A DNA stretch of 64,000 bases from Rhizobium bangladeshense (GCF_001662075.1 NZ_LYPL01000006.1:310001-374000), one strand, 5' to 3'; shown: positions 18,702 to 28,802, counted from the first letter of the stretch. Notes: a model not told the origin generated them from the letters alone. Made by a program: numbers and translations.

Positions 18702-20803
18702 CCCGCTCTCAAGAACCGGATCGCCTCGTCGCGGCGGAAAAGATAGAGCAGGGTGCGGATCGCCGTTCCCCTCTCCGTGGTCAATTCCGGATCGCGTTCG
18801 ATCAGGTAAGCGGCATCCTTGCGGGCGATCTCCAGCAGGTCGGCATGCGCCTCGAGGCTGGCGATACGAAAGCCCGGTGTGCCGGATTGTCTTGTGCCGA
18901 GCAATTCGCCTTCACCGCGCAGCTTCAGATCCTCTTCTGCAATGCGGAAGCCATCCTCTGTCTCCCGCATGATCGAAAGCCGGGCGTGGCCGGTCTCGCC
19001 GAGCGGCCCCTTGTAGAGCAGGATGCAGGTCGAGGCCTCGTCGCCGCGCCCGACGCGGCCGCGCAGCTGGTGCAATTGCGCTAGGCCGAAGCGTTCGGCA
19101 TGTTCGATCACCATGATCGTCGCATCCGGCACGTCGACGCCGACCTCGACGACGGTGGTGGCGACGAGCAGCCGGGTCTCGCCGTTCTTGAAGGCGATCA
19201 TCGCCGCATCCTTCTCCGGCCCGCTCATGCGGCCGTGGATGAGGCCGATATCGGGGCCGAGCGCGGCAACAAGCGTCGCATGCCGCTCCTCGGCCGACAT
19301 CAGGTCGAGCTCTTCGGACTCTTCGACCAGCGGGCAGATCCAGTAGGCCTTCTTGCCCTCGGCAAGGGCGCTCTGCAATCGGTCGACGATTTCGCCGGTG
19401 CGCTCCATCGGCACGGTGATCGTCTGGATCGGCTTGCGGCCGGCCGGCTTTTCCGTGAGCTTGGAAACGTCCATGTCGCCGAAGGCGGCAAGCACCAGGG
19501 TGCGCGGAATCGGCGTCGCCGTCATCACAAGCATGTGCGGCGAGATGCCCTTGGCCGTCAGCCTGAGCCGCTGATGCACGCCGAAACGGTGCTGCTCGTC
19601 GACGACGGCCAGCATGAGATTGGCGTAAGATACAGTATCCTGGAACAGCGCATGGGTGCCGATGATGACCTGCGCCGCACCCGAGGCTATGCGCTCCAGG
19701 ATCTCCTCCCGCTCGCGTCCTTTGGTGCGCCCGGTCAACACCTCGATGCCGAGCCCGGCGGAGGCTGCGAATTTCGAGATCGTCGCGTGGTGCTGGCGCG
19801 CCAGGATTTCGGTCGGCGCCATCAGCACCGCCTGGCCGCCGCTCTCGATCACCGCCGCCATCGACATCAGCGCCACCAGCGTCTTGCCGGAACCGACATC
19901 GCCCTGCAGCAGCCGCAGCATGCGGTCGGTGCCGGCCATGTCCTTCAGAATGTCGGCGATCGCCTCGTTCTGGCTTGATGTCAGCGAGAAGGGCAGGGTC
20001 TTCAGGATCTTGCCGCTGACCGCACCCGTCGCCTGCACCGGCTGGCCCGCGACCTTGCGCAGCCTCTGGCGCACCAGGCTCAGCGACAGCTGGCCGGCGA
20101 GGAACTCGTCATAGGCGAGCCGCCGCCGCGCTGGGGCCTGCGGATCGATATCGGCGGGATCGCGCGGCTCGTGCAGCCTATGGAAACTGTCGCGGATCGG
20201 CGGCAGGCCCTGCTTCTGCGCCAGGGCCGGGTCGATCCATTCCGGCAGCTCGGGAAACCGCGGCAAGGCGGCGTCGATGATCTTGCGCAATGTCTTCGGC
20301 GAAAGCCCCGCCGTCAGCGGATAGATCGGCTCGACCAGCGGCAGGTTCTCCACCTCGTCAGCCCTGACGATATAGTCCGGATGCACCATCGAGGCGCGGC
20401 CGTTGAACCAGTCGACCTTGCCGCTGACCGTCACCTCAGCATCAACAGGCAACTGCTTTTCCAGCCATGCCGCCTGTCCGCGGAAGAAGACCAGCGTCAG
20501 TTCGCCGGTCTCGTCATGCAGGAAGACGCGGTAGGGCACATTGCTTTTGCCGCGCGGCGGCACCTGGTGGCGGTCGACACGGGCGGTGATCGTCACGATC
20601 GCGCCCTGCGGCGCGCGAGCGATTCCCGGCTGGTTGCGCCGGTCGATCAGCGAGAAGGGCGCGTGGAAGAGGAGATCGATAATCCGGCAATCCTCCGGCG
20701 TCTCGCGACCGAGCAGCTTGACCAGCAGTTCGGCGATTTTCGGACCGACGCCCGGAAGGCCCGAAATGGGGGAAAACAGCGGATCGAGAATGGCGGGGCG
20801 CAT
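18698..20803 (-). CDS. recG: ATP-dependent DNA helicase RecG
   Basis: A 701-aa helicase that remodels stalled forks and branch-migrates Holliday junctions. An N-terminal wedge/OB domain is followed by superfamily-2 helicase motifs: LLQGDVGSGKT (Walker A), DEQH (motif II, typical of RecG), MTATPIPRTL (III) and QLRGRVGRG (VI). The start MRPAILDPLFSPISGLPGVG is chosen because it gives the usual rhizobial length; the frame extends 15 codons further. It is divergent from sdhE, 92 bp away. Confidence 0.96.
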   Translation of the reverse strand: MRPAILDPLFSPISGLPGVGPKIAELLVKLLGRETPEDCRIIDLLFHAPFSLIDRRNQPGIARAPQGAIVTITARVDRHQVPPRGKSNVPYRVFLHDETGELTLVFFRGQAAWLEKQLPVDAEVTVSGKVDWFNGRASMVHPDYIVRADEVENLPLVEPIYPLTAGLSPKTLRKIIDAALPRFPELPEWIDPALAQKQGLPPIRDSFHRLHEPRDPADIDPQAPARRRLAYDEFLAGQLSLSLVRQRLRKVAGQPVQATGAVSGKILKTLPFSLTSSQNEAIADILKDMAGTDRMLRLLQGDVGSGKTLVALMSMAAVIESGGQAVLMAPTEILARQHHATISKFAASAGLGIEVLTGRTKGREREEILERIASGAAQVIIGTHALFQDTVSYANLMLAVVDEQHRFGVHQRLRLTAKGISPHMLVMTATPIPRTLVLAAFGDMDVSKLTEKPAGRKPIQTITVPMERTGEIVDRLQSALAEGKKAYWICPLVEESEELDLMSAEERHATLVAALGPDIGLIHGRMSGPEKDAAMIAFKNGETRLLVATTVVEVGVDVPDATIMVIEHAERFGLAQLHQLRGRVGRGDEASTCILLYKGPLGETGHARLSIMRETEDGFRIAEEDLKLRGEGELLGTRQSGTPGFRIASLEAHADLLEIARKDAAYLIERDPELTTERGTAIRTLLYLFRRDEAIRFLRAG

Positions 20804-20895
20804 GCGGTCAAAATGCGATGAACAATGCGGCCTTGGCAAGGCTGACAAGCCGCTTTCCAGGGGCTATAGAGGCGCATCAACAGGAAGGTAATGCC

Positions 20896-21201
20896 ATGAC
20901 AGGTGTCACGCTCACGAGTGCCGGTCTCGACCCGCGCCGCCGCCGCATCCTTTTCCGCTGCTGGCATCGAGGCATCCGCGAGATGGACCTGGTCTTCGGC
21001 CAGTTCGCCGAGGCCGAGATCGCGACGCTTTCGGAAGCCGAACTCGACGAGTTCGAGACGATCATGGCCGAAGAGGACAATGATCTTGTTCGCTGGATCA
21101 TGGGAACATGGCCGGTGCCTGAGCGTTTCCAGACACCGATGTTTGCCCGCCTTGCCGCCTACACGCCCGATTTCGACAAGCCCCTCAGGACGCCGGAATG
21201 A
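20896..21201 (+). CDS. sdhE: Succinate dehydrogenase assembly factor SdhE
   Basis: A 101-aa DUF339 protein that helps attach FAD to the SdhA flavoprotein. The defining RGxxE motif is present as RGIREMDLVFGQFA at about residues 24-37, followed by acidic helices (ELDEFETIMAEEDND). The start at 20896 follows GGAAGG and gives the family length. The frame is open upstream to 20818, but that extension looks non-coding. Its last four bases overlap the mfd start (ATGA), so the two are co-translated. Why an SDH factor is coupled to a repair gene is unclear, although I recall this order from other Rhizobiales. Confidence 0.92.
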   Translation: MTGVTLTSAGLDPRRRRILFRCWHRGIREMDLVFGQFAEAEIATLSEAELDEFETIMAEEDNDLVRWIMGTWPVPERFQTPMFARLAAYTPDFDKPLRTPE

Positions 21202-24200
21202 TCCCTGGTTTCGATGCGAAGAAGCTTGCGGCCATTGCCGAGCCGCTGACGATCGGCAATGTGCCTGCCGGCCTCGAACCGCTGCTGCTCGCCGAGCTCG
21301 CCCGCGCGGGGGAACCGGTCGCCTATGTCATGTCGGACGGCCACCGCATGGCCGATCTCGAGCAGATGCTGGGCTTCGTCGCCCCCGACATTCCGGTTCT
21401 CACCCTGCCGGCCTGGGACTGTCTGCCCTATGACCGCGTCTCGCCGAGCGCCGATACCTCGGCCCGTCGGCTTGCCGCACTCGGCGGCCTCATCGCTCAC
21501 CGCAAAAAGCCGCATGCTGCCATAGTCCTCGTCACCGCCAATGCCATGCTGCAGAAGGTGGCGCCGCATGATGTCATCGAAAGTCTGAGCTTTTCGGCCC
21601 GACCCGGCAACCAGCTGCGCATGGACGATCTCGCCGGCCGCCTGGAGCGCAACGGTTTCGATCGCGTCGCCACCGTTCGCGAGGTCGGCGAATATGCCGT
21701 GCGCGGCGGCATTCTTGACGTCTTCGTGCCGGGATCGGAAGAGCCGGTCCGCCTCGATTTCTTCGGGGATACGCTGGAATCGATCCGCAGCTTCGATCCG
21801 GCAAGCCAGCGCACGACCGGCCAGGTGCGCTCGCTTGATCTCAACCCGATGAGCGAGGTGACGCTGACACCGGATACGATCAGCCGCTTCCGCAAGAATT
21901 ACCTCTCGGCTTTCGGCGCGACGACACGCGATGACGCGCTCTATCTCGCCGTCTCGGAAGGCCGCCGTTACCCCGGCATGGAGCATTGGCTGCCGTTCTT
22001 CTACGAGAGGCTCGATACCGTCTTCGATTATCTCAGCGGTTTCCGTCTTGTCACCGACCACACCGTGCGGGAGGCGGCGGAAGAACGCTCCAAGCTCGTC
22101 CTCGATTATTTCGACGCCCGCCTGAATTCCGGCCAGCCGGCCAAGGGCCAGATGGCGCAGGGTACGCCCTACAAGCCGGTGGCGCCGGGTCAGCTCTACC
22201 TGGACAGCAAACTTTTCGCCAAGACTCTCGACGCGCTCGGCGCGATCCGCGTCAGCCCTTTCAATGAAATCGAGGGCGAGGCGAGGCGGGTCGTCAATAT
22301 CGAAGCCCGCCAGGGCCAGCGCTGGGCGCGCTCGAATGCCGAGGGCGGCGGTGATGCCGAGCGCGTCAATATCTTCGACGTCGTCGTCAAGCATATCGCC
22401 GACCGCCGCGCCAGCGGGGCGAAAGTGCTGGTCACCGCCTGGACCGAAGGTTCGCTGGAGCGGCTGCTGCAGGTGCTGAACGAGCACGGCTTGGAAAAGG
22501 TGAAGCCGGTCGAGGCGCTGAAGGATCTCGGGGCCCTGGGCAAAGGCGAGGCCGCCGCCGCCGTGCTCAATCTCGAATCCGGCTTCGAGGCCGGCGATCT
22601 CGTCGTTATCGGCGAGCAGGATATTCTCGGCGACCGCATGGTGCGCCGCTCCAAGCGCCGCAAGCGCGCCGCCGATTTCATCGCCGAGGTCGCCGGCCTC
22701 GACGAGGGCTCGATCGTCGTCCATGCCGAACACGGCATCGGCCGTTTTATCGGTCTCAGGACCATCGAGGCGGCAGGCGCCCCGCATGCCTGCCTCGAAC
22801 TGCAATATGCCGACGAGGCCAAGCTCTTCCTGCCGGTCGAAAACATCGATCTTCTCTCGCGCTACGGCGGCGAGGGCACCGAGGCTCAACTCGACAAGCT
22901 CGGCGGCGGCGCTTGGCAGATGCGCAAGGCCAAGCTCAAGAAGCGGTTGCTCGATATGGCGGACGCGCTGATCCGCATCGCCGCCGAGCGTCTGACGCGC
23001 CACGCGCCTGTTCTGACGACCCCGGACGGCCTTTACGACGAGTTTTCCGCCCGCTTCCCCTATGACGAGACCGAGGACCAGGACAATGCCATCGAAGCCG
23101 TACGCTCAGACCTGGGTGCCGGCCGGCCGATGGATCGTCTCGTCTGCGGCGACGTCGGCTTCGGCAAGACCGAAGTGGCCTTGCGCGCCGCCTTCGTCGC
23201 CGCGATGAACGGCGTCCAGGTTGCCGTCGTGGTGCCGACGACCTTGCTCGCGCGTCAGCATTTCAAGACTTTCTCCGAGCGTTTTCGCGGCCTGCCGGTG
23301 CGCATCCAGCAAGCCTCGCGGCTTGTCGGTGCCAAGGAACTGGCACTGACCAAGAAGGAAGTCTCCGAAGGCAAGACCGATATCGTTGTCGGTACCCATG
23401 CGCTGCTCGGCGCCGGCATCAAATTCGCCAATCTCGGCCTGCTCGTCATCGACGAGGAGCAGCATTTCGGCGTCAAGCACAAGGAGCGTCTGAAGGAGCT
23501 GAAGAGCGACGTGCACGTTCTGACGCTGTCGGCCACACCGATCCCGCGCACGCTGCAGCTCGCCATGACCGGCGTGCGCGAACTGTCTCTGATCACCACG
23601 CCGCCGGTCGATCGCATGGCGGTGCGCACCTTCATCTCGCCTTTCGACAGCCTGGTCATCCGCGAGACGCTGATGCGCGAGCACTATCGCGGCGGCCAGA
23701 GCTTCTATGTCTGCCCGAGGCTTGCCGATCTTGCCGATGTGCATGCCTTCCTGCAGTCCGATGTGCCGGAGCTGAAGGTCGCCGTTGCTCATGGCCAGAT
23801 GCCGGCCGGCGAGCTCGAAGACATCATGAACGCCTTTTATGAAGGCCGCTACGACGTGTTGCTGTCGACCACCATCGTCGAATCCGGCCTCGACGTGCCG
23901 ACAGCCAACACGTTGATCGTCCACCGCGCCGATATGTTCGGCCTTGCCCAGCTCTATCAGCTGCGCGGCCGCGTCGGCCGCTCGAAGGTGCGCGCTTTCG
24001 CACTCTTCACCCTGCCTGTGAACAAGGTGCTGACGGCGACGGCAGACCGCCGCCTCAAGGTGCTGCAGTCCCTGGATACGCTCGGCGCCGGCTTCCAGCT
24101 GGCAAGCCACGACCTCGATATCCGCGGCGCCGGCAACCTGCTCGGCGAAGAGCAGTCCGGCCATATCAAGGAAGTCGGCTTCGAGCTCTATCAGCAGATG

Positions 24201-24701
24201 CTGGAAGAGGCGGTCGCCGAGGTCAAGGGCGTCGACGAGATCCACGACACAGGCTGGTCGCCGCAGATCTCGGTCGGCACGACCGTAATGATCCCGGAGG
24301 ATTACGTTCCCGATCTGCATCTGCGCATGGCGCTTTACCGCCGTCTAGGCGAACTCACCGAACTCAAGGAGATCGACGGCTTCGGCGCGGAGATGATCGA
24401 CCGCTTCGGCCCGATGCCGATCGAAGTCCAGCATCTCCTGAAGATCGTCTACATCAAGTCGCTCTGCCGCACCGCCAATGTCGAAAAGCTCGACGCCGGC
24501 CCGAAAGGCGTTGTCGTGCAGTTCCGCAACAAGGAATTCCCGAACCCCGCAAATCTCGTCGGTTATATCGGCAAGCAGGGCACGATGGCGAAGATCCGCC
24601 CCGACCACAGCCTGTTCCTGACCCGCGACCTGCCGACCCCGGAAAAGCGTCTGCAAGGCGCCGCTGTTATCATGACGCAACTGGCCGAGATGGCGAAATA
24701 A
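21198..24701 (+). CDS. mfd: Transcription-repair coupling factor
   Basis: A 1167-aa ATP-dependent translocase that removes RNA polymerase stalled at DNA lesions and recruits UvrA. It has an N-terminal UvrB-like module, an RNA-polymerase interaction domain (HGIGRFIGL at about residue 514), helicase motifs GDVGFGKTEVAL, DEEQHFGV, LSATPIPRTLQ and QLRGRVGRS, and a C-terminal TRCF domain. Length is normal. It is coupled to sdhE. UvrA, its partner, is encoded 10 kb away at 34796. Confidence 0.97.
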   Translation: MIPGFDAKKLAAIAEPLTIGNVPAGLEPLLLAELARAGEPVAYVMSDGHRMADLEQMLGFVAPDIPVLTLPAWDCLPYDRVSPSADTSARRLAALGGLIAHRKKPHAAIVLVTANAMLQKVAPHDVIESLSFSARPGNQLRMDDLAGRLERNGFDRVATVREVGEYAVRGGILDVFVPGSEEPVRLDFFGDTLESIRSFDPASQRTTGQVRSLDLNPMSEVTLTPDTISRFRKNYLSAFGATTRDDALYLAVSEGRRYPGMEHWLPFFYERLDTVFDYLSGFRLVTDHTVREAAEERSKLVLDYFDARLNSGQPAKGQMAQGTPYKPVAPGQLYLDSKLFAKTLDALGAIRVSPFNEIEGEARRVVNIEARQGQRWARSNAEGGGDAERVNIFDVVVKHIADRRASGAKVLVTAWTEGSLERLLQVLNEHGLEKVKPVEALKDLGALGKGEAAAAVLNLESGFEAGDLVVIGEQDILGDRMVRRSKRRKRAADFIAEVAGLDEGSIVVHAEHGIGRFIGLRTIEAAGAPHACLELQYADEAKLFLPVENIDLLSRYGGEGTEAQLDKLGGGAWQMRKAKLKKRLLDMADALIRIAAERLTRHAPVLTTPDGLYDEFSARFPYDETEDQDNAIEAVRSDLGAGRPMDRLVCGDVGFGKTEVALRAAFVAAMNGVQVAVVVPTTLLARQHFKTFSERFRGLPVRIQQASRLVGAKELALTKKEVSEGKTDIVVGTHALLGAGIKFANLGLLVIDEEQHFGVKHKERLKELKSDVHVLTLSATPIPRTLQLAMTGVRELSLITTPPVDRMAVRTFISPFDSLVIRETLMREHYRGGQSFYVCPRLADLADVHAFLQSDVPELKVAVAHGQMPAGELEDIMNAFYEGRYDVLLSTTIVESGLDVPTANTLIVHRADMFGLAQLYQLRGRVGRSKVRAFALFTLPVNKVLTATADRRLKVLQSLDTLGAGFQLASHDLDIRGAGNLLGEEQSGHIKEVGFELYQQMLEEAVAEVKGVDEIHDTGWSPQISVGTTVMIPEDYVPDLHLRMALYRRLGELTELKEIDGFGAEMIDRFGPMPIEVQHLLKIVYIKSLCRTANVEKLDAGPKGVVVQFRNKEFPNPANLVGYIGKQGTMAKIRPDHSLFLTRDLPTPEKRLQGAAVIMTQLAEMAK

Positions 24702-24717
24702 ACCGAGGGAGTCAGGC

Positions 24718-25185
24718 ATGGCGACATACGGCGCAACGATCGTCTGGGAGCGCAACGGCGAAACCTTCACCGACAACCGCTACAGCCGCGCCCATCGCTG
24801 GACCTTCGACGGCGGCATCGAGGTGAGGGCGTCCTCCTCGGCGCATGTCGTTCCGCTGCCCTATTCCGCCGAAGACGCCGTCGATCCCGAAGAGGCTTTC
24901 GTCGCCTCGCTCTCCAGCTGTCACATGCTCTGGTTCCTGTCGATTGCCGCCAAACAGGGCTTTTGCGTCGACAGCTACACTGATACTGCGGAAGGCATCA
25001 TGGAGCAGAATGCCGATGGCCGTCTTGCCATGACTGTCGTGACGCTCCGACCGCATGTCGTCGTCTCTGGCGACAAGCAGCCCTCGTTGAGCGAACTCGA
25101 AGCGCTGCATCATCGCGCCCACGACGAATGCTTCATCGCCAATTCGGTGAAGACCGAGGTGCGCTGCATTCCGGCTCTGGGGTGA
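24718..25185 (+). CDS. OsmC family protein
   Basis: A 155-aa OsmC/Ohr-fold protein, likely a thiol peroxidase acting on organic hydroperoxides. Two cysteines sit at the expected places: SSCHMLWFLS (about residue 64) and HDECFIANS (about residue 140). It starts 16 bp after mfd behind GAGGGA and may be transcribed with it. Whether it is a true peroxidase or an uncharacterised YhfA-like member cannot be told from sequence. Confidence 0.88.
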   Translation: MATYGATIVWERNGETFTDNRYSRAHRWTFDGGIEVRASSSAHVVPLPYSAEDAVDPEEAFVASLSSCHMLWFLSIAAKQGFCVDSYTDTAEGIMEQNADGRLAMTVVTLRPHVVVSGDKQPSLSELEALHHRAHDECFIANSVKTEVRCIPALG

Positions 25186-25215
25186 AACTATGGCGGTATC
25201 CGGCCCCGGCGTCTG

Positions 25216-25887
25216 TTAGTTGAGCCCCGATCGCGCCTCGGCCTTCGCCTTGGCAATATCGCGCAGTGCACCCGCCAGCACATCCGGCGTCTGGGCGCCG
25301 CTAACCGCATATTGCTGATCGAAGATGAAGAAGGGCACACCGTTGACGCCCATTTCCTGCGCAGCCTTGATTTCGGCGACGATCAGATCGCTGTCGGCTT
25401 CGGAGGCAAGCAGAGAGGCGATGACCGAGCGGTCGAGGCCGGCCTTTTCGGCGATATCGAGCAGCACGGCATGGTCGCCGACATTGCGGCCTTCTTCGAA
25501 GTTGGCCTTGAACAGGGCGTCAACCACCCTGTCCTGCGCCTCGCGGCCTTCGATCATCGCCCAGTGGATCAGCCGGTGCGCATCGAGCGTGTTCGGGCCG
25601 ATCTTGATCGCCTCGAAATCGAAGGCGATGCCGACCTCGCGGCCGAGATCGGTCAGCATCTTGTGGGCTTGCGCCACCCGCTCCTCGCCGCCGAGCTTCT
25701 CAGCCAGCGCCTTCTTCTGGTCGACGCCTTCCTTGGGATAGTCGGGATTGAGCCGGTACGGCCGCCAGTTGATGTCGACGCCGATTTCGTCCTGCACTTC
25801 GGCAATGGCGAGCTCGAGGCGCGCCTTGCCGAGATAGCACCAGGGGCAGACGACATCCGAGACAACGTCGATGGTGATACGCTCCAT
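25216..25887 (-). CDS. FrnE-like DsbA family oxidoreductase
   Basis: A 223-aa thioredoxin-fold protein with CPWC at about residues 14-17 near the N-terminus and a cis-proline region GVNGVPFFIF. There is no signal peptide, so it acts in the cytoplasm, like FrnE and related 2-hydroxychromene-2-carboxylate isomerase-type proteins. The start MERITIDVVSDVV at 25887 is chosen because AAGGAAA lies six bases upstream; the ATG two codons earlier would be too close. It lies 61 bp downstream of the solute-binding protein gene on the same strand. Confidence 0.85.
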   Translation of the reverse strand: MERITIDVVSDVVCPWCYLGKARLELAIAEVQDEIGVDINWRPYRLNPDYPKEGVDQKKALAEKLGGEERVAQAHKMLTDLGREVGIAFDFEAIKIGPNTLDAHRLIHWAMIEGREAQDRVVDALFKANFEEGRNVGDHAVLLDIAEKAGLDRSVIASLLASEADSDLIVAEIKAAQEMGVNGVPFFIFDQQYAVSGAQTPDVLAGALRDIAKAKAEARSGLN

Positions 25888-25948
25888 GATCATTTTCCTT
25901 ATTCTCTGTGTCTCCGGAGGAGACATCGGGCCGCGGCGTTCGGCGCTT

Positions 25949-27751
25949 CTATTGGGCGCTTGTATCCCACCAAACCGGCAGCTGATAGCCGTAAAGCGGA
26001 ACCGTCTCGGGACGGCCGATGCGCTTGCTGCGCGCCACCCATTGCTGGTCCATATGATAGAGCGGCAGCACGTAGTGGCTCGATAGCAGCAGCCGGTCGT
26101 AGGCGCGCACCGCAGCGGTGAATTCCTCCGCCGAGCGCGCCTTCAGCAGATGGTCGATCAGCGTGTCGAGATCGGGATCGTTGGCGCCGGCAAAGCTGTC
26201 CGAGCCCTCGCGCGTGCGTGCAGCCGAGGACCAGCGGCCAAGCTGCTCGTTTCCAGGTGACAGCGAAGAGGTAAAGGACTTCATGATCATGTCGTAATCG
26301 AAGCTGTTCGTTCGGCTCTGATACTGCGAATCATCGACCGTGCGGATCGACGCGGCGATGCCGATCGCCTGCAGCGAACGCTGGTAAGCGACAGCGAGCT
26401 TTTCCTGGTCGGCATTCTGCGTCATGATTTCGAACGCGAGCTGGCGCCCCGAGGCGTCGACCATCTTGCCGCCCTGGATCGTATAGCCGCCCTGCTTCAA
26501 CTGCGCGACCGCCTGCTTCAGTACGTTACGGTCGCGGCCGGAGCCGTCGGTGACCGGCAGCTTGTATGTGCCATCGAGAATCGCGGGCGCGATCTTGTCC
26601 TTGATAGGCCCGAGCAGCGCCATCTCCGCGGCATTGGCGGGAACGCCGAAACTCGAAAGCTCGGAATTCTGCCAGAAGCTTTGCGTGCGCTTGTAGGCGC
26701 CGGAATAGAGGTTCTTGTTCGCCCATTCAAAATCGAACACCAGCGACAGGCCTTCACGCACTTTCGGATCGGCAAAGATCGGCCGGCGCGTGTTGAAGAC
26801 GAAGCCGAGCATGCCGCTCGGCAGTTTCGGCGTGAACACGTCCTTGATGATAGCCCCGGAGGTGGCGGCGGGGAAATTATAGGCATTGGCCCAGTGACCG
26901 GGATTGCCGTCGGGATAGATGTCGACGTCGCCCTTCTTGAAGGCTTCGAACAGCGTCGTGTCCTGCAGGTAATACTGGACGGTGATCTGATCGTAATTGT
27001 CGGAGCCGACCTTGGCAGGAATGTCCTTGCCCCAGTAATTCGGGTCGCGCTCGTAGGTGATGCTTTCGCCGGGCTTCACCACCTTCACCTTATAGGGGCC
27101 GGAACCGACCGGCGGCGTCAGCGATGTGCGATCAAAGGTTTCGGCATCGATCGCATGTTTCGGCAGCACCGGGAAAAGGCCGAAAATCAATGGCGTCTCT
27201 CGGTCGGCCTTGTCATTGAAGGTAAAGCGCACGCTGTGTTCGCCGACCTTCTCCATCTTGGCGACGACCTTGAGGCGGTTGGCGAAAGGGACGCGGCCTT
27301 TGTCACGCAACAGCTCGAAGCTGAACATCACATCCTCGGGCGTTACCGGCTGGCCGTCGGACCATTTTGCTTTGGGGTTGAGGTTGAACTGAATGAAGCT
27401 CCTGTCGTCGTCCCATTCGACGGTCTGGGCAAGCAGGCCGTAAAGCGTGAAGGGCTCGTCCCTGGAGCGCTGCATTAGCGATTCGTAGACAAGGTTGCCG
27501 TAGTCCGGGTCCCACATGCCGCGTGCCGTCGTGCGCATGCTCTTCAGAATGAAGGGGTTGAGGTTGTCGAAAGTACCAACGACGCCATAGGTGATCTTGC
27601 CGCCCTTCTTGACGTCTGGATTGACGTAAGCGAAGTGCGTGTAATTCGGCGGCAGGGTCGGTTCGCCATGCATCGCAATGCCGTGCAGCGGTTGGGCAGC
27701 GACGGTGCCGCAGAGCAGCGAGAGGACGAGGGGGACGACGATCCGGAGCAT
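25949..27751 (-). CDS. Family-5 extracellular solute-binding protein (YejA-like)
   Basis: A 600-aa periplasmic peptide-type binding protein (SBP_bac_5). A signal peptide is seen: MLRIVVPLVLSLLCGTVAAQ. The mature chain has the family landmarks GTFDNLNPFIL, KWSDGQPVTPEDVMFSFELL, PPVGSGPYKV and FNTRRPIFADPKVREGLSLVFDFEW cut into shorter visible blocks. Its size matches the YejA group that binds oligopeptides or microcin C. No permease or ATPase gene is adjacent, so it is an orphan here and must use a transporter encoded elsewhere. The start is placed at the signal peptide; the frame runs 11 codons further. Confidence 0.87.
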   Translation of the reverse strand: MLRIVVPLVLSLLCGTVAAQPLHGIAMHGEPTLPPNYTHFAYVNPDVKKGGKITYGVVGTFDNLNPFILKSMRTTARGMWDPDYGNLVYESLMQRSRDEPFTLYGLLAQTVEWDDDRSFIQFNLNPKAKWSDGQPVTPEDVMFSFELLRDKGRVPFANRLKVVAKMEKVGEHSVRFTFNDKADRETPLIFGLFPVLPKHAIDAETFDRTSLTPPVGSGPYKVKVVKPGESITYERDPNYWGKDIPAKVGSDNYDQITVQYYLQDTTLFEAFKKGDVDIYPDGNPGHWANAYNFPAATSGAIIKDVFTPKLPSGMLGFVFNTRRPIFADPKVREGLSLVFDFEWANKNLYSGAYKRTQSFWQNSELSSFGVPANAAEMALLGPIKDKIAPAILDGTYKLPVTDGSGRDRNVLKQAVAQLKQGGYTIQGGKMVDASGRQLAFEIMTQNADQEKLAVAYQRSLQAIGIAASIRTVDDSQYQSRTNSFDYDMIMKSFTSSLSPGNEQLGRWSSAARTREGSDSFAGANDPDLDTLIDHLLKARSAEEFTAAVRAYDRLLLSSHYVLPLYHMDQQWVARSKRIGRPETVPLYGYQLPVWWDTSAQ

Positions 27752-28037
27752 TCGGCAATCCTTGAAATCCGCGAAAATGGGCACGATTCACGCCGGAGAT
27801 TAGCATGGGGTCGACCGATTCCAACACGCGGACGCGATTTCTTTGGCGTGGCGGCGAAATTGCTCCTCAAATTGCCAAAGAAAAGCTGGATATCTTGAAC
27901 GCTGCGATGTAACAGGTGAACCCGAAGTTTCGGGGTCATGCATTTGCCTCATTTTTCCATGAGGTGAGTGCCGAACGACCCGATGGTTGGGGCGGCACGT
28001 CGCTGCCCCGAACGGATATCAGGAGACGGAATTCGTT

Positions 28038-28691
28038 ATGATGTTCAAGTCTGAAAAGAAAATGCGGGCAGCACTGTCCGTTCTGGCAGTGATGTTCGGC
28101 GCCGCTTCGGCTCCGGTCTCCTCCTTCGCCCAGGATGCGGCGGCTCCAGGTCCCGCCCAGGGCGTCGGCGCCCCCAAGCTCGGCTGGTACAAGACCTGCA
28201 CCAAGCAGGAAGACAACGACATCTGTGTCGTCCAGAACCTGATCCTCGCCAATGGCGGCCAGCTCGTCACGGCCGTCGGCCTGATCTCGGTCACCGGCAA
28301 GATCAACCGCAAGATTCTGCAGGTCTCCGTTCCCACCGCGCGCCTGATTCCTCCTGGAATCATGATGCAGATCGATGGTGGCAAGGGCCAGAAGCTCGAT
28401 TACGCCGTCTGCCTGCCGGACAAATGCACCGCCGAAATCCCGCTCACCGATGCGATGATCGCCAGCCTCAAGAAGGGCAGCGACGTGATCTTTACGTCGA
28501 TCAACTTCCGCCGCGCCCCGAACCCGATCAAGATCTCGCTCGAAGGCTTCACCGGCGCTTATGACGGCGAACCGGTTACCGAAAATAAGCTTGCTGAAAG
28601 CCAGCGCAGCCTGCAGGAAGGCATGCAGAAGAAGGCTGACGAAGCCCGCAAGAAGCTGGAAGACGCCCAGAAGGCAGCCAAGGCGCAGTAA
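28038..28691 (+). CDS. ialB: Invasion-associated locus B (IalB) family protein
   Basis: A 217-aa secreted protein. A signal peptide ends near SSFAQ, followed by a short Pro/Ala linker, then the IalB domain beginning GWYKTC with cysteines in EDNDICVVQN and YAVCLPDKCTAE. A charged C-terminal helix with KKADEARKKLEDAQKAAKAQ closes it. IalB is linked to erythrocyte invasion in Bartonella, but homologues are common in free-living rhizobia, where the role is unknown and probably envelope-related. An AGGAG site precedes the ATG. A strong terminator follows, so it is monocistronic. Confidence 0.88.
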   Translation: MMFKSEKKMRAALSVLAVMFGAASAPVSSFAQDAAAPGPAQGVGAPKLGWYKTCTKQEDNDICVVQNLILANGGQLVTAVGLISVTGKINRKILQVSVPTARLIPPGIMMQIDGGKGQKLDYAVCLPDKCTAEIPLTDAMIASLKKGSDVIFTSINFRRAPNPIKISLEGFTGAYDGEPVTENKLAESQRSLQEGMQKKADEARKKLEDAQKAAKAQ

Positions 28692-28714
28692 TCCTGCCGC
28701 CGTATCGAGTTAGA

Positions 28715-28740
28715 AACCCGGCTTCAGGCCGGGTTTTTTT
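28715..28740 (+). terminator. Intrinsic terminator of ialB
   Basis: AACCCGGC (28715-28722) pairs with GCCGGGTT in the GGCCGGGTT segment ending at 28735, with a TTCAG-type loop, and a run of seven T follows from 28734 to 28740. Confidence 0.9.
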
Positions 28741-28802
28741 ATGGATAAGCCGCTTGCCTCGCTGGGCTTTGGGGCTCGATTGTATGTTCGTGCCGTGGAA
28801 TT

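Noticed and set aside
21159..23003. 614-codon minus-strand frame inside mfd
   Set aside because: Shadow of mfd, with low-complexity charged sequence and no motifs.
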